NCBI RefSeq assembly: GCF_024139115.2
Contig: NC_085140.1
Coordinates: 103,490,988-103,554,987, forward strand
Direction of reading: 5' to 3'
Length of the DNA stretch: 64,000 nucleotides
From: Armigeres subalbatus
Taxonomy: Eukaryota; Arthropoda; Insecta; Diptera; Culicidae
In this document: positions 44,901 through 55,922 of the stretch, piece after piece
How positions within the stretch are numbered: the first letter of the stretch is position 1
How the letters are laid out: the number at the start of each line of letters is the position of its first letter
Position numbers and translations under genes: made by a program
The notes under the pieces: model-generated
Seen by the model: only the letters and a program-made list of their open reading frames with translations
What the model was told of the DNA's origin: nothing
Database searches by the model: none

Positions 44901-47900
44901 CTTTCAAGAGGCTCAGAAGCCTCCTTTCAAGAGGCTCGGAAGCCTCCTTTCAAGAGGCTCGGAAGCCTCCTTTCGAGAGGCTCGGAAGCCTCCTTTCAAG
45001 AGGCTCGGAAGCCTCCTTTCAAGAGGCTCGGAAGCCTCCTTCCTAGAGGTTCGGAAGCCTTCTTTCAAGAGGCTCGGAAGCCTCTTTTCAAGAGGCTCGG
45101 AAGCCTTTTTTCAAGAGGCTCGGAAACCTCCTTTCAAGAGGCTCCGAAGCCTCCTTTCAAGAGGCTCGGGAGCCTCCTTTCAAGAGGCTCGGAAGCCTCC
45201 TTACAAGAGGGTCGGAAGCCTCCTTTCAAGAGGCTCGGAAGCCTCCTTTCAAGAGGCTCGGAAGCCTCCTTTCAAGAGGCTCGGAAGCCTCCTTTCAAGA
45301 GGCTCGGAAGCCTCCTTTCAAGAGGCTCGGAAGCCTCCTTTCAAGAGGCTCAGGCTTCATTTCAAGAGGCTCAGAAGCCTCCTTCCTAGAGGCTCAGAAG
45401 CCTCGTTCAAAGCTCAGAAGCCTCGTTTCAAGAGGCTCAGAGCCTCGTTCAAGAGGCTCAGAAGCCTCCTTTCAAGAGGCTCAGGAAGCCTCCTTTCAAG
45501 AGGCTCAGAAGCCTCTTTCAAGAGGCTTGAAGCCCCTTTCAAGAGGCTCAGAAGCCTCCTTACTAGAGGGTCGGAAGCCTCCTTTCAAGAGGCTCGGAAG
45601 CCTCCTTTCAAGAGGCTCGGAAGCCTCCTTTCAAGAGGCTCGAAAGCCTCATTTCAAGTGGCTCAGAAGCCTTTCTTGAAGAGGCTCAGAAGTCTATTTT
45701 CAAGAGGCGCGGGATCCTATTTTAAAGAGGCTCGGAAGCTTCCTTTCAAGAGGCTCGGAAGCCTCCTTCCTAGAGGCTCAGAAGCCTCCTTTCAAGTGGC
45801 TCGGAAGCCTCCTTTCAAGAGGCTCGGAAGCCTCCTTTCAAGAGGTTCGGAAGCCTCCTTTCAAGAGGCTCTGAAGCCTCCTATCAAGAGGCTCTGAAGC
45901 CTCCTTTCAAATGGCTCGGAAGCCTCCTTTCAAATGGCTCGGAAGCCTTTTTTCAAGAGACTCGGAAAACTCCTTTCAAGAGGCGCCGAAGCCTCCTTTC
46001 AAGAGGCTCGGGAGCCTCCTTTCAAGAGGCTCGGAAGCCTCCCTACAAGAGGGTCGGAAGCCTCCCTACAAGAGGGTCGGAAGCCTCCTTTCAAGAGGCT
46101 CGGAAGCCTCCTTTCAAGAGGCTCGGAAGCCTCCTTTCAAGAGGCTCGGAAGCCTCCTTTCAAGAGGCTCGGAAGCCTCCTTTCAAGAGGCTCAGAGCCT
46201 CCTTTCAAGAGGCTCAGGAAGCCTCCTTTCAAGAGGCTCAGAAGCCTCCTTTCAAGAGGCTCAGGAAGCCTCCTTTCAAGAGGCTCAGAAGCCTCCTTTC
46301 AAGAGGCTCAGAGCTTCATTTCAAGAGGCTCAGAAGCCTCCTTCCTAGAGGCTCAGCAGCCTCCTTTCAAGAGGCTCAGAAGCCTCGTTTCAAGAGGCTC
46401 AGAAGCCTCGTTTCAAGAACTCAGAAGCCTCGTTTCAAGAGGCTCAAAGCCTCCTTTCAAGAGGCTCAGAAGCCTCTTTTCAAGAGGCTTGAAGCCCCCT
46501 TTCAAGAGGCTCAGGAAGCCTCCTTACAAGAGGGTCAGGAAGCCTCCTTTCAAGAGGCCTCAGAAGCCTCCTTTCAAGAGGCTCAGAAGCCTCCTTTCAA
46601 GAGGCCTCAAGCCTCCTTTCAAGAGGCTGGGAAGCCTCCTTTCAAGAGGCTCGGAAGCCTCCTTACAAGAGGCTCGGAAGCCTTCTTTCAAGAGGCTCGG
46701 AAGCCTTCTTTCAAGAGGCTCGGAAGCCTCCTTTCAAGAGGCTCGGAAGTCTCCTTTCAAGAGGCTCGGAAGTCTATTTTCAAGAGGCTCGGAAGCCTCC
46801 TTTCAAGAGGCTCGGAAGCTTCCTTTCAAGAGGCTCGGAAGCCTCCTTCCTAGAGGCTCAGAAGCCTCCTTTCAAGTGGCTCGGAAGCCTCCTTTCAAGA
46901 GGCTCGGAAGCCTCATTTCAAGAGGTTCGGAAGCTTCCTTTCAAGAGGCTCTGAAGCCTCCTTTCAAGAGGCTCTGAAGCCTCCTTTCAAATGGCTCGGA
47001 AGCCTCCTTTCAAATGGCTCGGAAGCCTTTTTTCAAGAGGCTCGGAAAACTCCTTTCAAGAGGCTCCGAAGCCTCCTTTCAAGAGGCTCGGGAGCCTCCT
47101 TTCAAGAGGCTCGGAAGCCTCCCTACAAGAGGTTCGGAAGCCTCCTTTCAAGAGGCTCGGAAGCCTCCTTTCAAGAGGCTAGGAAGCCTCCTTTCAAGAG
47201 GCTCGGAAGCCTCCTTTCAAGAGGCTCGGAAGTCTCCTTTCAAGAGGCTCGGAAGCCTCCTTTCAAGAGGCTCGGAAGCCTCCTTTCAAGAGGCTCGGAA
47301 GCTTCCTTTCAAGAGGTTCGGAAGCCTCCTTCCTAGAGGCTCGGAAGCCTCCTTTCAAGAGGCTCGGAAGCCTCGTTTCAAGAAGCTCGGAAGCCTCCTT
47401 TTAAGAGGCTCGGAAGCCTCCTTTCAAGAGGCTCGGAAGCCTCCTTTCAAGAGGCTCGGAAGCCTCCTTTCAAGAGGCTCGGAAGCCTCCTTTCAAGAGG
47501 CTCGGAAGCCTCCTTTCAAGAGGCTCAGAAGCCTCCTTTCAAGAAGCCTGGAAGCCTCCTTTCAAGCCTGGGAGCCTCCTTTCAAGAGGCTCAGAAGCCT
47601 CCTATCAAGAGGCTCGGAAGCCTCCTTCCTAGAGGCTCGGAAGCCTCCTTCCTAGAGGCTCGGAAGCCTCCTTCCTAGAGGCTCGGAAGCCTCCTTCCTA
47701 GAGGCTCGGAAGCCTCCTTCCTAGAGGCTCGGAAGCCTCCTTTTAAGAGGCTCGGAAGCCTCCTTTTAAGAGGCTCGGAAGCCTCCTTTCAAGAGGCTCG
47801 GAAGCCTCCTTTCAAGAGGCTCGGAAGCCTCCTTTCAAGAGGCTCGGAAGCCTCCTTTCAAGAGGCTCGGAAGCTTCCTTTCAAGAGGCTCGGAAGCCTC

Positions 47901-48034
47901 CTTCCTAGAGGCTCGGCAGCCTCCTTTCAAGAGGCTCGGAAGCCTCCTTTCAAGAGGCTCGGAAGCCTCCTTTCAAGAGGCTGGGAAGCCTTCTTTCAAG
48001 AGGCTCGGAAGCTTCCTTTCAACAGGCTCGGAAG
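41915..48034 (+). repeat. 23-bp minisatellite, variant B, array 2
   Basis: About 265 units, the longest array here. Higher-order structure: the block around 45900-45990 (CAAATGGCTCGGAAGCC twice, then GGAAAACTCC) recurs 1080 bases on at 46980-47070; the CTAGAAGCTCGGCACCCTGC run recurs near 42860 and 44285. 43280-43660 is rich in short or damaged units. Apparent frames up to 632 codons are artefacts. Confidence 0.95.
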
Positions 48035-48219
48035 CAGCCTCCAAAATTTCTCAACGTATTGGAGGAAGCTTGATGTAGAAACTTAATTTGAATTGTAAAG
48101 TTTTAGGTCCGTTTTTCATATATCGTATAAGTTAAACTTATTAGGAGGGGTACCTCAAAGAATGCAAAAGTTCAAAGGGGTACCTCTCAGAGAAAAGGTT
48201 GAGAACTACTGCTTAAAAG

Positions 48220-51200
48220 TGCCCTGCTTGCGTTCTATGGAAGGGAACATAATTATCCATCTCCAGACAAAATGTTGTCCAAATTTTTCGTCCAAAAAAG
48301 AGTGTTTTTTTGCAAATCGACTTTAAATTTTAAAAATCATTTTTCATCTGTGTGAGACTCAATTTTCAATTTTTCAAATAATTTTATTTGAGAATTTGAC
48401 TAGACTAGCAATAGTCACCCATGCAAAACTTTTTTGGGGGACTTGTCATTTTTCAGCTATATTCGTTTAAAAGAATCGGTCTTTAAAGTTTGGTCTTTTC
48501 CAAAAGGTGGTCCATAATAATTTTGGAAAAACTTTTGGCTTTTTGTGACAAAGTTACATATCCACAAAGTTTCATTGAAATCTGAGAGGGTGCTGCCAGC
48601 TTCGAATACGATTTGGCGCAGGATGCGTCGATTGAAGGTCCCCTAAATACAGCAACCCAACGATAGAATTGCGGCGATAGAATCTGGGGCTCCCTAATTG
48701 TATTACATCCGACTAACATTCGCCATTTGCGTTAAACTTCCTGCGCATGCTGGAAATCTCGAAAACAAGCTTCGGATATGAATTTGGGTTCCCGTTTATT
48801 GTGCTGTGGTGTGATGTGGATCGTCTACCGGCCAATTGAACTCGTGTGTCCTCTAAGGTTCATTTTAAAAGGTAGCAAAACGGAACGCATCCGATAGTCG
48901 CACGCCTCTAAATGTATTCTATACCATGCGTCTCCATCTGTTTGCTTCATGATGAGCAATTTTTAAGAACTAAAGTACATCCCCACTTGTGAGACTTGCA
49001 ATTAGAATAAATGTGGTATCGTCTTGAAGAATGACCTATTCATTTTCATTTTATAACTCTTCAACGGTTTACGTGGACTGATACTAAGTAAGAACTACTT
49101 TAGTTAATTTATTGCCAATTCAATATAAGCTTTAATTGGAAACAAGAATGATAAACCGCCCTAATAGTGTTCCTGCAAGCCGGCAAAAACCTGGAATACT
49201 CAAAACCCGGGTAAGTGTGGCTAGGTTTTAAACGATTTTATTTATGTTCCCGTGACCGGCATTTTAAGAAACAGGATTCATTTTTATCTGTGGATCATCT
49301 TGAACGTATTTGAATCAACGTGAATCTACGTAGGTACTTCACTGTCATGAAAACTGTCATATTTCTTTTCATGCTATTTTTATTTTCCCCCAATTTTCCA
49401 CTCCTGGACAGGCTGCTCGAAAGCTTTTGCTTTCGCTTCCTATTTCTGCAACGGAGATTGCCTCGAGATGTGCATACCAAACCAGTGGAAGCTGTTTTCG
49501 GCTTTCATCGCAGTTTCGGCTTCACCATTCAGCGACGAACGACTGACGACATGAGTTCCGGTGAAAGGGGTCTGAAAATGGCAATGAACCGCACTCACCG
49601 ACGAGAAAGAATTTATAGCCACCGTCGTTGACATGCAAATTGTAATTAATTTTGAATGAGAGCAAAAGCACAACGGTACGGGACAGCCAGCATAATTGAG
49701 CTTTTTGCTTCTGTCTGTGTTTTGCTGAAATTTATTCTTCTGGGACATCAATTCGGGACTTCAATTTCCCGGTCTAGGTAATGTTTGGACTGGATATTTT
49801 TCAGCTCCTGATTCTATAATAAAATTATTGCTACGGTAAATTCTCTACTAAATAATGCATAAAAACCTAGTCTATTTTCCGGAATCATAAACGAAGCCGA
49901 AAGAATGTAATTATTATCAACCGTAACTGACTTCCGCACAATATCCCTTGTGTATGCCTGTCGTAACCCATTACAAACGAACCGCTCAATCATTGCAGCT
50001 TTCAGTCTTCGACACCGCGTTGACAGGTCATTAATATGGTCCGTGGTTCGCTTCATCGCCGTTGCCATCAACTGACACCCAGCAGTCAGCACCTCAACTA
50101 CGACGACGACGACGACGGCCGTGACCGCACAATGGGTACCTGTTGGGTGACTTGACTCTGAAACCTCGGACTAGATTGCAACAACGGCAACGGCGATGAC
50201 GACGGTCGTTATGGAAAACTCTCGGGAAGCCCAGTCGTCGATACCCATAAAATTCGTAGCACAAAAGGAGCAAACCATCATTAAATTAATTCCGATTTCA
50301 GAAACAGGTGCCGCAAACGATTGATTGGGGTGATGAATGGGGTCGGTTCCGCAGCGCAGGTACACAATGCGTTTTATTGCTGGATGATATTTGACAGGCA
50401 ACGTAATTAGTTGGTGAGGTGGAAAATATTGAATGGAAAGCTCAGTTACCACCACAATGCGGTATTGAATTAACTGTTCGTTTGCAAACGACTGTTGTTC
50501 TTTCGGATTTAGTGGAACGACGAGGATCCCATTTCACACACCATCCATATGGTGCAACATCGACTCAGACTCATAATGATTGTTTTTTATGTGGCATCAT
50601 TTCGCATTCATTGGAATGGGAGAATGCTCAACGAACCGTATTCGAAGAATAGTAAATAATTAGCATTAGCATTTCTATCAAAACTTTATTTTCCATTCAA
50701 TTAGTGTCACTAATTAGAATTTCCATGGGAAAGTTTTTGCCACTCCAGCATGAGCATCATGCCCGTACAATACGTTCGTTGCTACCCCGTGGTGACTTTG
50801 TATCGCTTGCGAAACTGTACAGAGAACCAAGAGAACAAATTTCCAATGTATTAACACATTTTGGAAGCGTGTGCACTTTTATTCATTAACTGCGCAGTAC
50901 ACGATCTTACGGTCAGATAAGAAAGAATAAATTGTTAGCTTGTCGAATCAAAACGCCCAATTTACCTGTTCTATCTATTTAATTTTCAACTTTTCGAACA
51001 TTATGATTAAAACCGACTTTCCATCGATTCTGGAGTAACGTACATGCTTTCCGCAAGTGCGTTGGGTATAGACAATTCCATGACATCTTCACCGTTGGTC
51101 AAAATACTCCGCGCTAGAAGATGGTATAATTAGCACGTCGATCATTATCAATAATGCCTCCACTATTTTTTTTGGAAGTGCTAGACTATTGAATTTGGAG

Positions 51201-52376
51201 ATGTTGATTTGAAAATGGGGCAAACGCAGAATCGCCAGTAATTAAGCTCTACCTCCTTCGGAACACGTTGGTGAGAAAAGCCGCATATAATAGACCAGGA
51301 TATCATCAATAACAAAGGTTGTGACGCAACCTGGAAAATGCTTCATAATAGAATCAAGTATAAAGGCTCATTGTCAACAAATACATTGAAGCTATCCTAA
51401 ACCTTCCAAAAATTAGTAAGGAAAGTGCAGTTGATCTACGATGGCTGATCGATATTTGTAACAAAAATGTCTTTAATTTCCCGGTTAACCTAATTTTTCA
51501 CAGCTTTTTAATAACCACCTGAATTTTCTTTGATTTTTTGTGAATTTTTCCATGGGGTTAACTCATAGTTCCATTAAAGGTCGTAATCAACTAAAATCCA
51601 CCCGTGTAAAAATAGAACTGGGTAAATGTTCGGAAATTCATTGTGCTGATTCATTGTGCAAATTCTAAAAAAATAGTTTAGAGGTTCCAATAGAGCAATT
51701 TAAAAAAAAAAGGTTTTTTATTGTTAAATATTTTGGCTATGCATATGTACAGCACATGTTTCGAAATGGACAAATTGATATGAAATTTGCGAAAAAGAAT
51801 CCAAAAAAAATCCTCCACGTGTCTTGGAGGGACTCGAACCCTCAACCTCCTACTCTCTAGATAGGGGTGATAACGCCTACACAACAAGACCACTTAAAGG
51901 TCACGATTGCGGAAAAGCCATCAGAATCCGAGTACCAACCACCACCGCGGTTAGCTCTTTTTTTGCAAATTGAATATCTTTCGGATGCTTGATTTGTCCA
52001 ATCTTCACATGTGCTTTACTGTTGTATATCCACAGTCAAGCGAGCCCACTTTGTTTATTATTCGAGAGCATCACACTATATGCCGCCAACAACGGGCTGG
52101 GCGGATATTAAACGGGCCTGAGATATTAAATTTTTAGTAAACCCTAAAAACCACAAGTGTTTGAGTAATTCTTGCTGAGACCGGGCCATTATTTGCACGA
52201 GGCTCTCAAAAACGCCAAAATTCATGTTCATTTGAAATCTTTCGACAAGTATATGAAGGATCAGAGAAAAATTCCTCAGAAAGATAGACCCCTCGTTAGA
52301 TATACATAAAATTACTCGAAAATCGATTTTTTTTTTTCAATTCTTTACTCACTAAAACTGTTATAACTCCAACATT
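48220..52376. other. Mostly unassigned, single-copy-looking DNA
   Basis: No recognised gene. Short frames near 49295-49750 and 49814-50455 lie on both strands and lack family motifs. There is an (ACG)n run at about 50096-50118 and a tRNA-like sequence at 51821. This is the most likely place for host noncoding or regulatory DNA, but nothing shows it. Confidence 0.5.
51821..51893 (-). tRNA. tRNA-like sequence, possible anticodon AGA
   Basis: On the minus strand: acceptor GTCTTG/CAAGAC, T-arm GAGGG/CCCTC around TTCGAGT, anticodon stem CCTAT/GTAGG with loop CTAGAGA. The D-arm is poor. Possibly a serine tRNA relic or SINE head. Confidence 0.35.
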
Positions 52377-52554
52377 TCTCGCTTAACTTTTCAAAAGCAC
52401 CTAAGTAGCATTTTTTCACGAATTAATTTGCTTTCATGGGGCCATCCAGAAACCACGTGGTCATATTTTTGAAGATTTTCACCCCCCCCCCCCCCCCTTC
52501 CCACCATGTGGCTTACTTACTTGATACTTGATGGGCTACAGCTCTTCGATGAAC

Positions 52555-54191
52555 CTACGCCGAATGGAGTATCCTTCTCCACTGGACTCGATCCTGGGCC
52601 AATCGCTTCCAGTCGCCCTGGACATTGAGCGCCCTCAGGTCCTCTTCAACTGCAAAAAGCCATCGTGTACGCGGCCTTCCACGAAGCCTGCGGTCTCTTC
52701 CGGGTTCTCTACTAAATATTATCTTCGCTTGACGTTCTTCCGACATACGAACAACGTGACCAGCCCACCGTAGTCTGCCGTGTTGTATAAGCTTAATAAT
52801 ATCCAGCCCTTTATACACCTGGTACAATTCATGATTCATGCGACGCCGCCAGATACCGTTCTCCTGTTTACCGCCGAGTATTGTCCGCAGCACCTAACGC
52901 TCAAACACTCCGAAAGCTCTCCAATCAGCCTCCTTTAACGTCCATGTCTCATGGCCGTATAAAGCTACCGGAAGAATCAGAGTAGTATACAGCGCGAGTT
53001 TTGTTTTCGTTTGCAGACTACGGGACTTAAGCTGGTTACGAAGTCCGTAATAAGCCCTATTTGCAGCTGCAATACGCCTTTTCACCTCGCGGGTAACATC
53101 ATTATCGCACGTAACTAATGTTCCAAGATACACAAATTCTTCTACCACTTCAAATTTTTCACCATCAAGCACTATTTCGCTACCACCACCACTAATGAAC
53201 CCACGTTGATTGCCAGCGACCATGTACTTCGTTTTGCTGGTATTGATCGTGAGTCCAATCCTCGCAGTCTCCCTCTTAAAAGGCGCAAAAGCCTCTTCCA
53301 CGGCACGGCGATCAATTCCGATAATATCGATATCGTCCGCAAATCCCAGGAGCATATGCGATTTTGTGATAATGGTACCGCTTCTTTGCACACCAGCTCT
53401 CCTAATCGCTCCCTCGAGCGCAATATTGAACAGTAGGTTCGAGAGTGCATCACCCTGCTTTAATCCATCCAAGGTAACAAATGACGTCGATATTTCATCC
53501 ACAACCCTTACACTTGATTTCGATCCGTCCAACGTTATACGAATCAGCCGTATCAGTTTCGCCGGAAAACCATGTTTAAGCATAATTTGCCGTAATTCAT
53601 TCCGTTTCACTGAATCGTACGCCGCCTTGAAATCAATAAACAGATGATGTGTCTGCAAGTTGTACTCCCGGAATTTATCAAGGATTTGTCTCAGGGTAAA
53701 CATTTGATCCGTCGTTGATCGGCCCTCACGAAAACCTGCTTGGTATTCGCCGACGAAGGACTCTTCAAGCGGTCTCAATCTGTTGAACAGGATACGGGAC
53801 ATAATTTTGTACGCCGAATTAAGGAGGGTTATTCCTCGGTAATTGGCGCACTCCAGTCTGTGCCCTTTCTTAAAGAGAGGGCAAATGAGGCCGTCCAACC
53901 AGCTAGCAGGCATTTCCTCGTCTTCCCATATTTTCGACATAATATGATGCAGAACTTCATAAAGCTGCTCACTGCCATGTTTGAGAAGTTCAGCCGGGAG
54001 CTGGTCCTTTCCCGCAGCCTTATTGTTTTTCAGCTCTTTGACAGCTTTTTTAACCTCATCTAGTGTAGGTGACTCCACAGCTTGTCCATCGTCGCTAATA
54101 TTTATTCTGTTCACCGATGCACCGTCACTTCATCCATTCAACAAAGTCTCGAAGTGTTGCTTCCACCTGGCAGCCACTTCAGTTTTATCTG
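52555..54191 (-). pseudogene. RTE reverse transcriptase and C-terminal domain
   Basis: Minus strand from 54191: LLTDKTEVAARWKQHF, a TGA at 54130-54132 where a glycine codon is expected, then KAVKELKNNKAAGKDQLPAE (motif 0), YRGITLLNSAYKI (1), EYQAGFREGRSTTDQ (2), LFIDFKAAYDSV (A; D161 counted from the first Met at 54114), GLKQGDALSNLLFN (B), LGFADDIDII (C; residues 258-261), YLGTLVT and LYGHETWTL. A TAG at 52894-52896 replaces the lysine codon found at the same place in the 22-kb copy. Beyond it lie RWAGHVVRM and GRPRTRW, the C-terminal block of RTE proteins, to a stop at 52555. Confidence 0.9.
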
Positions 54192-55540
54192 TCAGCAAAT
54201 TCCCTTGTTGGTCGTTGCACATGACGGGATATGGCGCTGTCTTTCTCCGCACGCCATTGACAGACTCATAAAACCTCCGCATATCGTTCTGCTCCATTTT
54301 TTCCTGCGCCTCACTAATAACTTGTTCTTCGTACTCTTTTTTCTTCCTGCGATGGGTTCGATTTCGGCTGCTCTTGCTTCCTTGTACCGATCTCTATTCG
54401 ATCGGGTACCTGACACCAACATCCGGCTTCTGGCAACGTTCTTCTCGTCTGTCACTCTCTGACACTCCACATCGAACCAACCCGTCCTGGGTCGCCTCTG
54501 TGCAGTGCCTACCACTTCTCGTGCTGTTGTGCTCACCGCTCCATGGATCGACTCCCATAGATCGTTGATGTTGTCGCTAACGTTGATTGCACTTATCCGT
54601 TCGTCGAGCTTCTGGCGGTACTCAGCCGATACTCCTTCCGCCGACAATCGCTGGATATTGTAACGCATCGTTCGCTGTGATCTTTCGTTCGATACAGTTG
54701 ACAACCGTGATCGAATTTTACTGACAACGAGGTAGTGATCAGAGTCAATGTTCGGACCTCTGAATGTCCGCACATCGATAACATCCGAGAAATGGCGCCC
54801 ATCCACCAGAATATGGTCTATCTGGTTGCAAGTTTCACCATTTGGGTGTCTCCAGGTGTGCTTTCGGATGTTCTTTCGTGCAAAGTAGGTGCTACTGATG
54901 GCCATCCCTCTGGCAGCAGCAAAATTTACTAGCCGTAGGCCGTTGTCATTGGTAGCGGAGTGAAGGCTCTCCCTACCGATTATGGGACGGAAAAAGTCCT
55001 CTCTACCGACCTGAGCGTTAGCGTCTCCGATAACAATTTTCACGTCATGCTTTGGGCACTCTCCATAGGCTTTATCAAGACATTCATAAAACGTGTCCTT
55101 CACGTCGTCGGATTTATCGTTTGTCGGTGCGTAAACGTTGATTAGGCTGTAATTGAAGAATTTGCCCCGTATCCTCAACACACAGATTCGTTCGCTAATG
55201 GGTTTCCACCGCATCACTCGCTTCATCTGCTTGCCCATCACTACGAAACCAACTCCATGCTCTGCTTTTTCACCGCCGCTGTGATAGATGTTATACTTGA
55301 ATGCAGTATTGGTCGTGGGGTCCACGGCTCGGAATTCACGTTCTCCGGATCTAGGCCATCGGACTTCTTGAATAGCAGCCACGTTCACTCCAACCTTCTG
55401 CAGTTCACGAGCCAAAAGGCTCACTCGTCCAGGTTCATTTAGGGTCCTGACATTCCAGGTACCGAGTTTCCAATCATAGTCCTTATTTCGTTGCCGGGTC
55501 GGTTGCCAAAAATAACGTTCTCTTTTTCTTCTATCTCCAT
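54192..55540 (-). pseudogene. RTE AP endonuclease domain
   Basis: The frame is open from about 55565 with no clear ATG and reads RERYFWQPTRQRNKDYDW, LGTWNVRTLNEPGRV, AAIQEVRW (catalytic E), SLINVYAPT, VIGDANAQVG, NQIDHILVDGR and DSDHYLVVSKI. All hallmark motifs of the APE-type endonuclease are present. A one-base slip in a run of six A on the coding strand (54337-54342) shifts the frame just after EIEPIAGRKK; the other frame carries on with EEQVISEAQEKMEQNDM into the reverse-transcriptase part. Target nicking for reverse transcription is the family role. Confidence 0.9.
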
Positions 55541-55910
55541 TTTTCGTGGTATTTAAGAGGCTTCAGTAAGCTACCTTACCGGGGTCGCGTTACCTACATC
55601 GCGATGATGGGGCTGCCACCTTAGGTATAGCTGACGCGATACAGCATTTCGTTAATCAGCCGCTGGGTACCAGGCAGACGCTGTTTGAGCCGCACCTCCT
55701 GGTGAACAGACGCTCGAGGCGTACCTTCTCACTCTAGCTGATGTCAGAAGGACAACAGTGCCCAGGCTGCACTACCAGCTCAGTACACAACCCTTAGCTG
55801 GCGGTCTTTTGTCATCGGACGACCCGTGGAAGCGTGAGATAGGGACTTGTGGGGACCAGAGCTCTGTTGGGCGCTCCTTCCTTGATGTCAACCCACCATT
55901 TTGCAGCCTC
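55541..55910 (-). other. RTE 5' untranslated region
   Basis: Sequence between the target duplication and the start of the endonuclease frame. No coding motif; it should contain an internal promoter by analogy with the family. Confidence 0.55.
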
Positions 55911-55922
55911 CCATGTGGCTTA

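Larger units (their letters stand above)
41352..48219 (+). mobile_element. hAT-like nonautonomous element with giant minisatellite
   Basis: The left end CAGCGGTTCTCAACCTGGGG is at 41360 and the right end GGTTGAGAACTACTG at 48211. CTTAAAAG at 41352-41359 and 48212-48219 is an exact 8-bp target duplication, as hAT transposases make. Both ends carry GGGGTACC motifs (right end near 48150 and 48178). No transposase is encoded: of about 6.85 kb, some 6.1 kb is 23-bp minisatellite. A SINE lies at 41598-41884. Confidence 0.9.
52504..55922 (-). mobile_element. RTE-clade LINE, near full length
   Basis: The element spans 52516-55910 on the minus strand (about 3.4 kb, the usual RTE size), bounded by the exact 12-bp target duplication CCATGTGGCTTA (52504-52515, 55911-55922). 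The 3' end has short repeats (ACTTGAT, ACTTACTT). It encodes one polyprotein with AP endonuclease and reverse transcriptase; only three coding lesions are evident. It resembles the JAM1-type RTE of Aedes, a name given from memory. Confidence 0.9.

Noticed and set aside
36265..48034. Regular short direct repeats as a CRISPR array
   Set aside because: No unique spacers: units abut directly, and the context is a eukaryotic transposon.
49295..50652. Cluster of short frames as a host gene, including one with a hydrophobic start at 49320
   Set aside because: Frames overlap on both strands, no family motif or splice structure could be supported, and the hydrophobic start follows from T-rich DNA.
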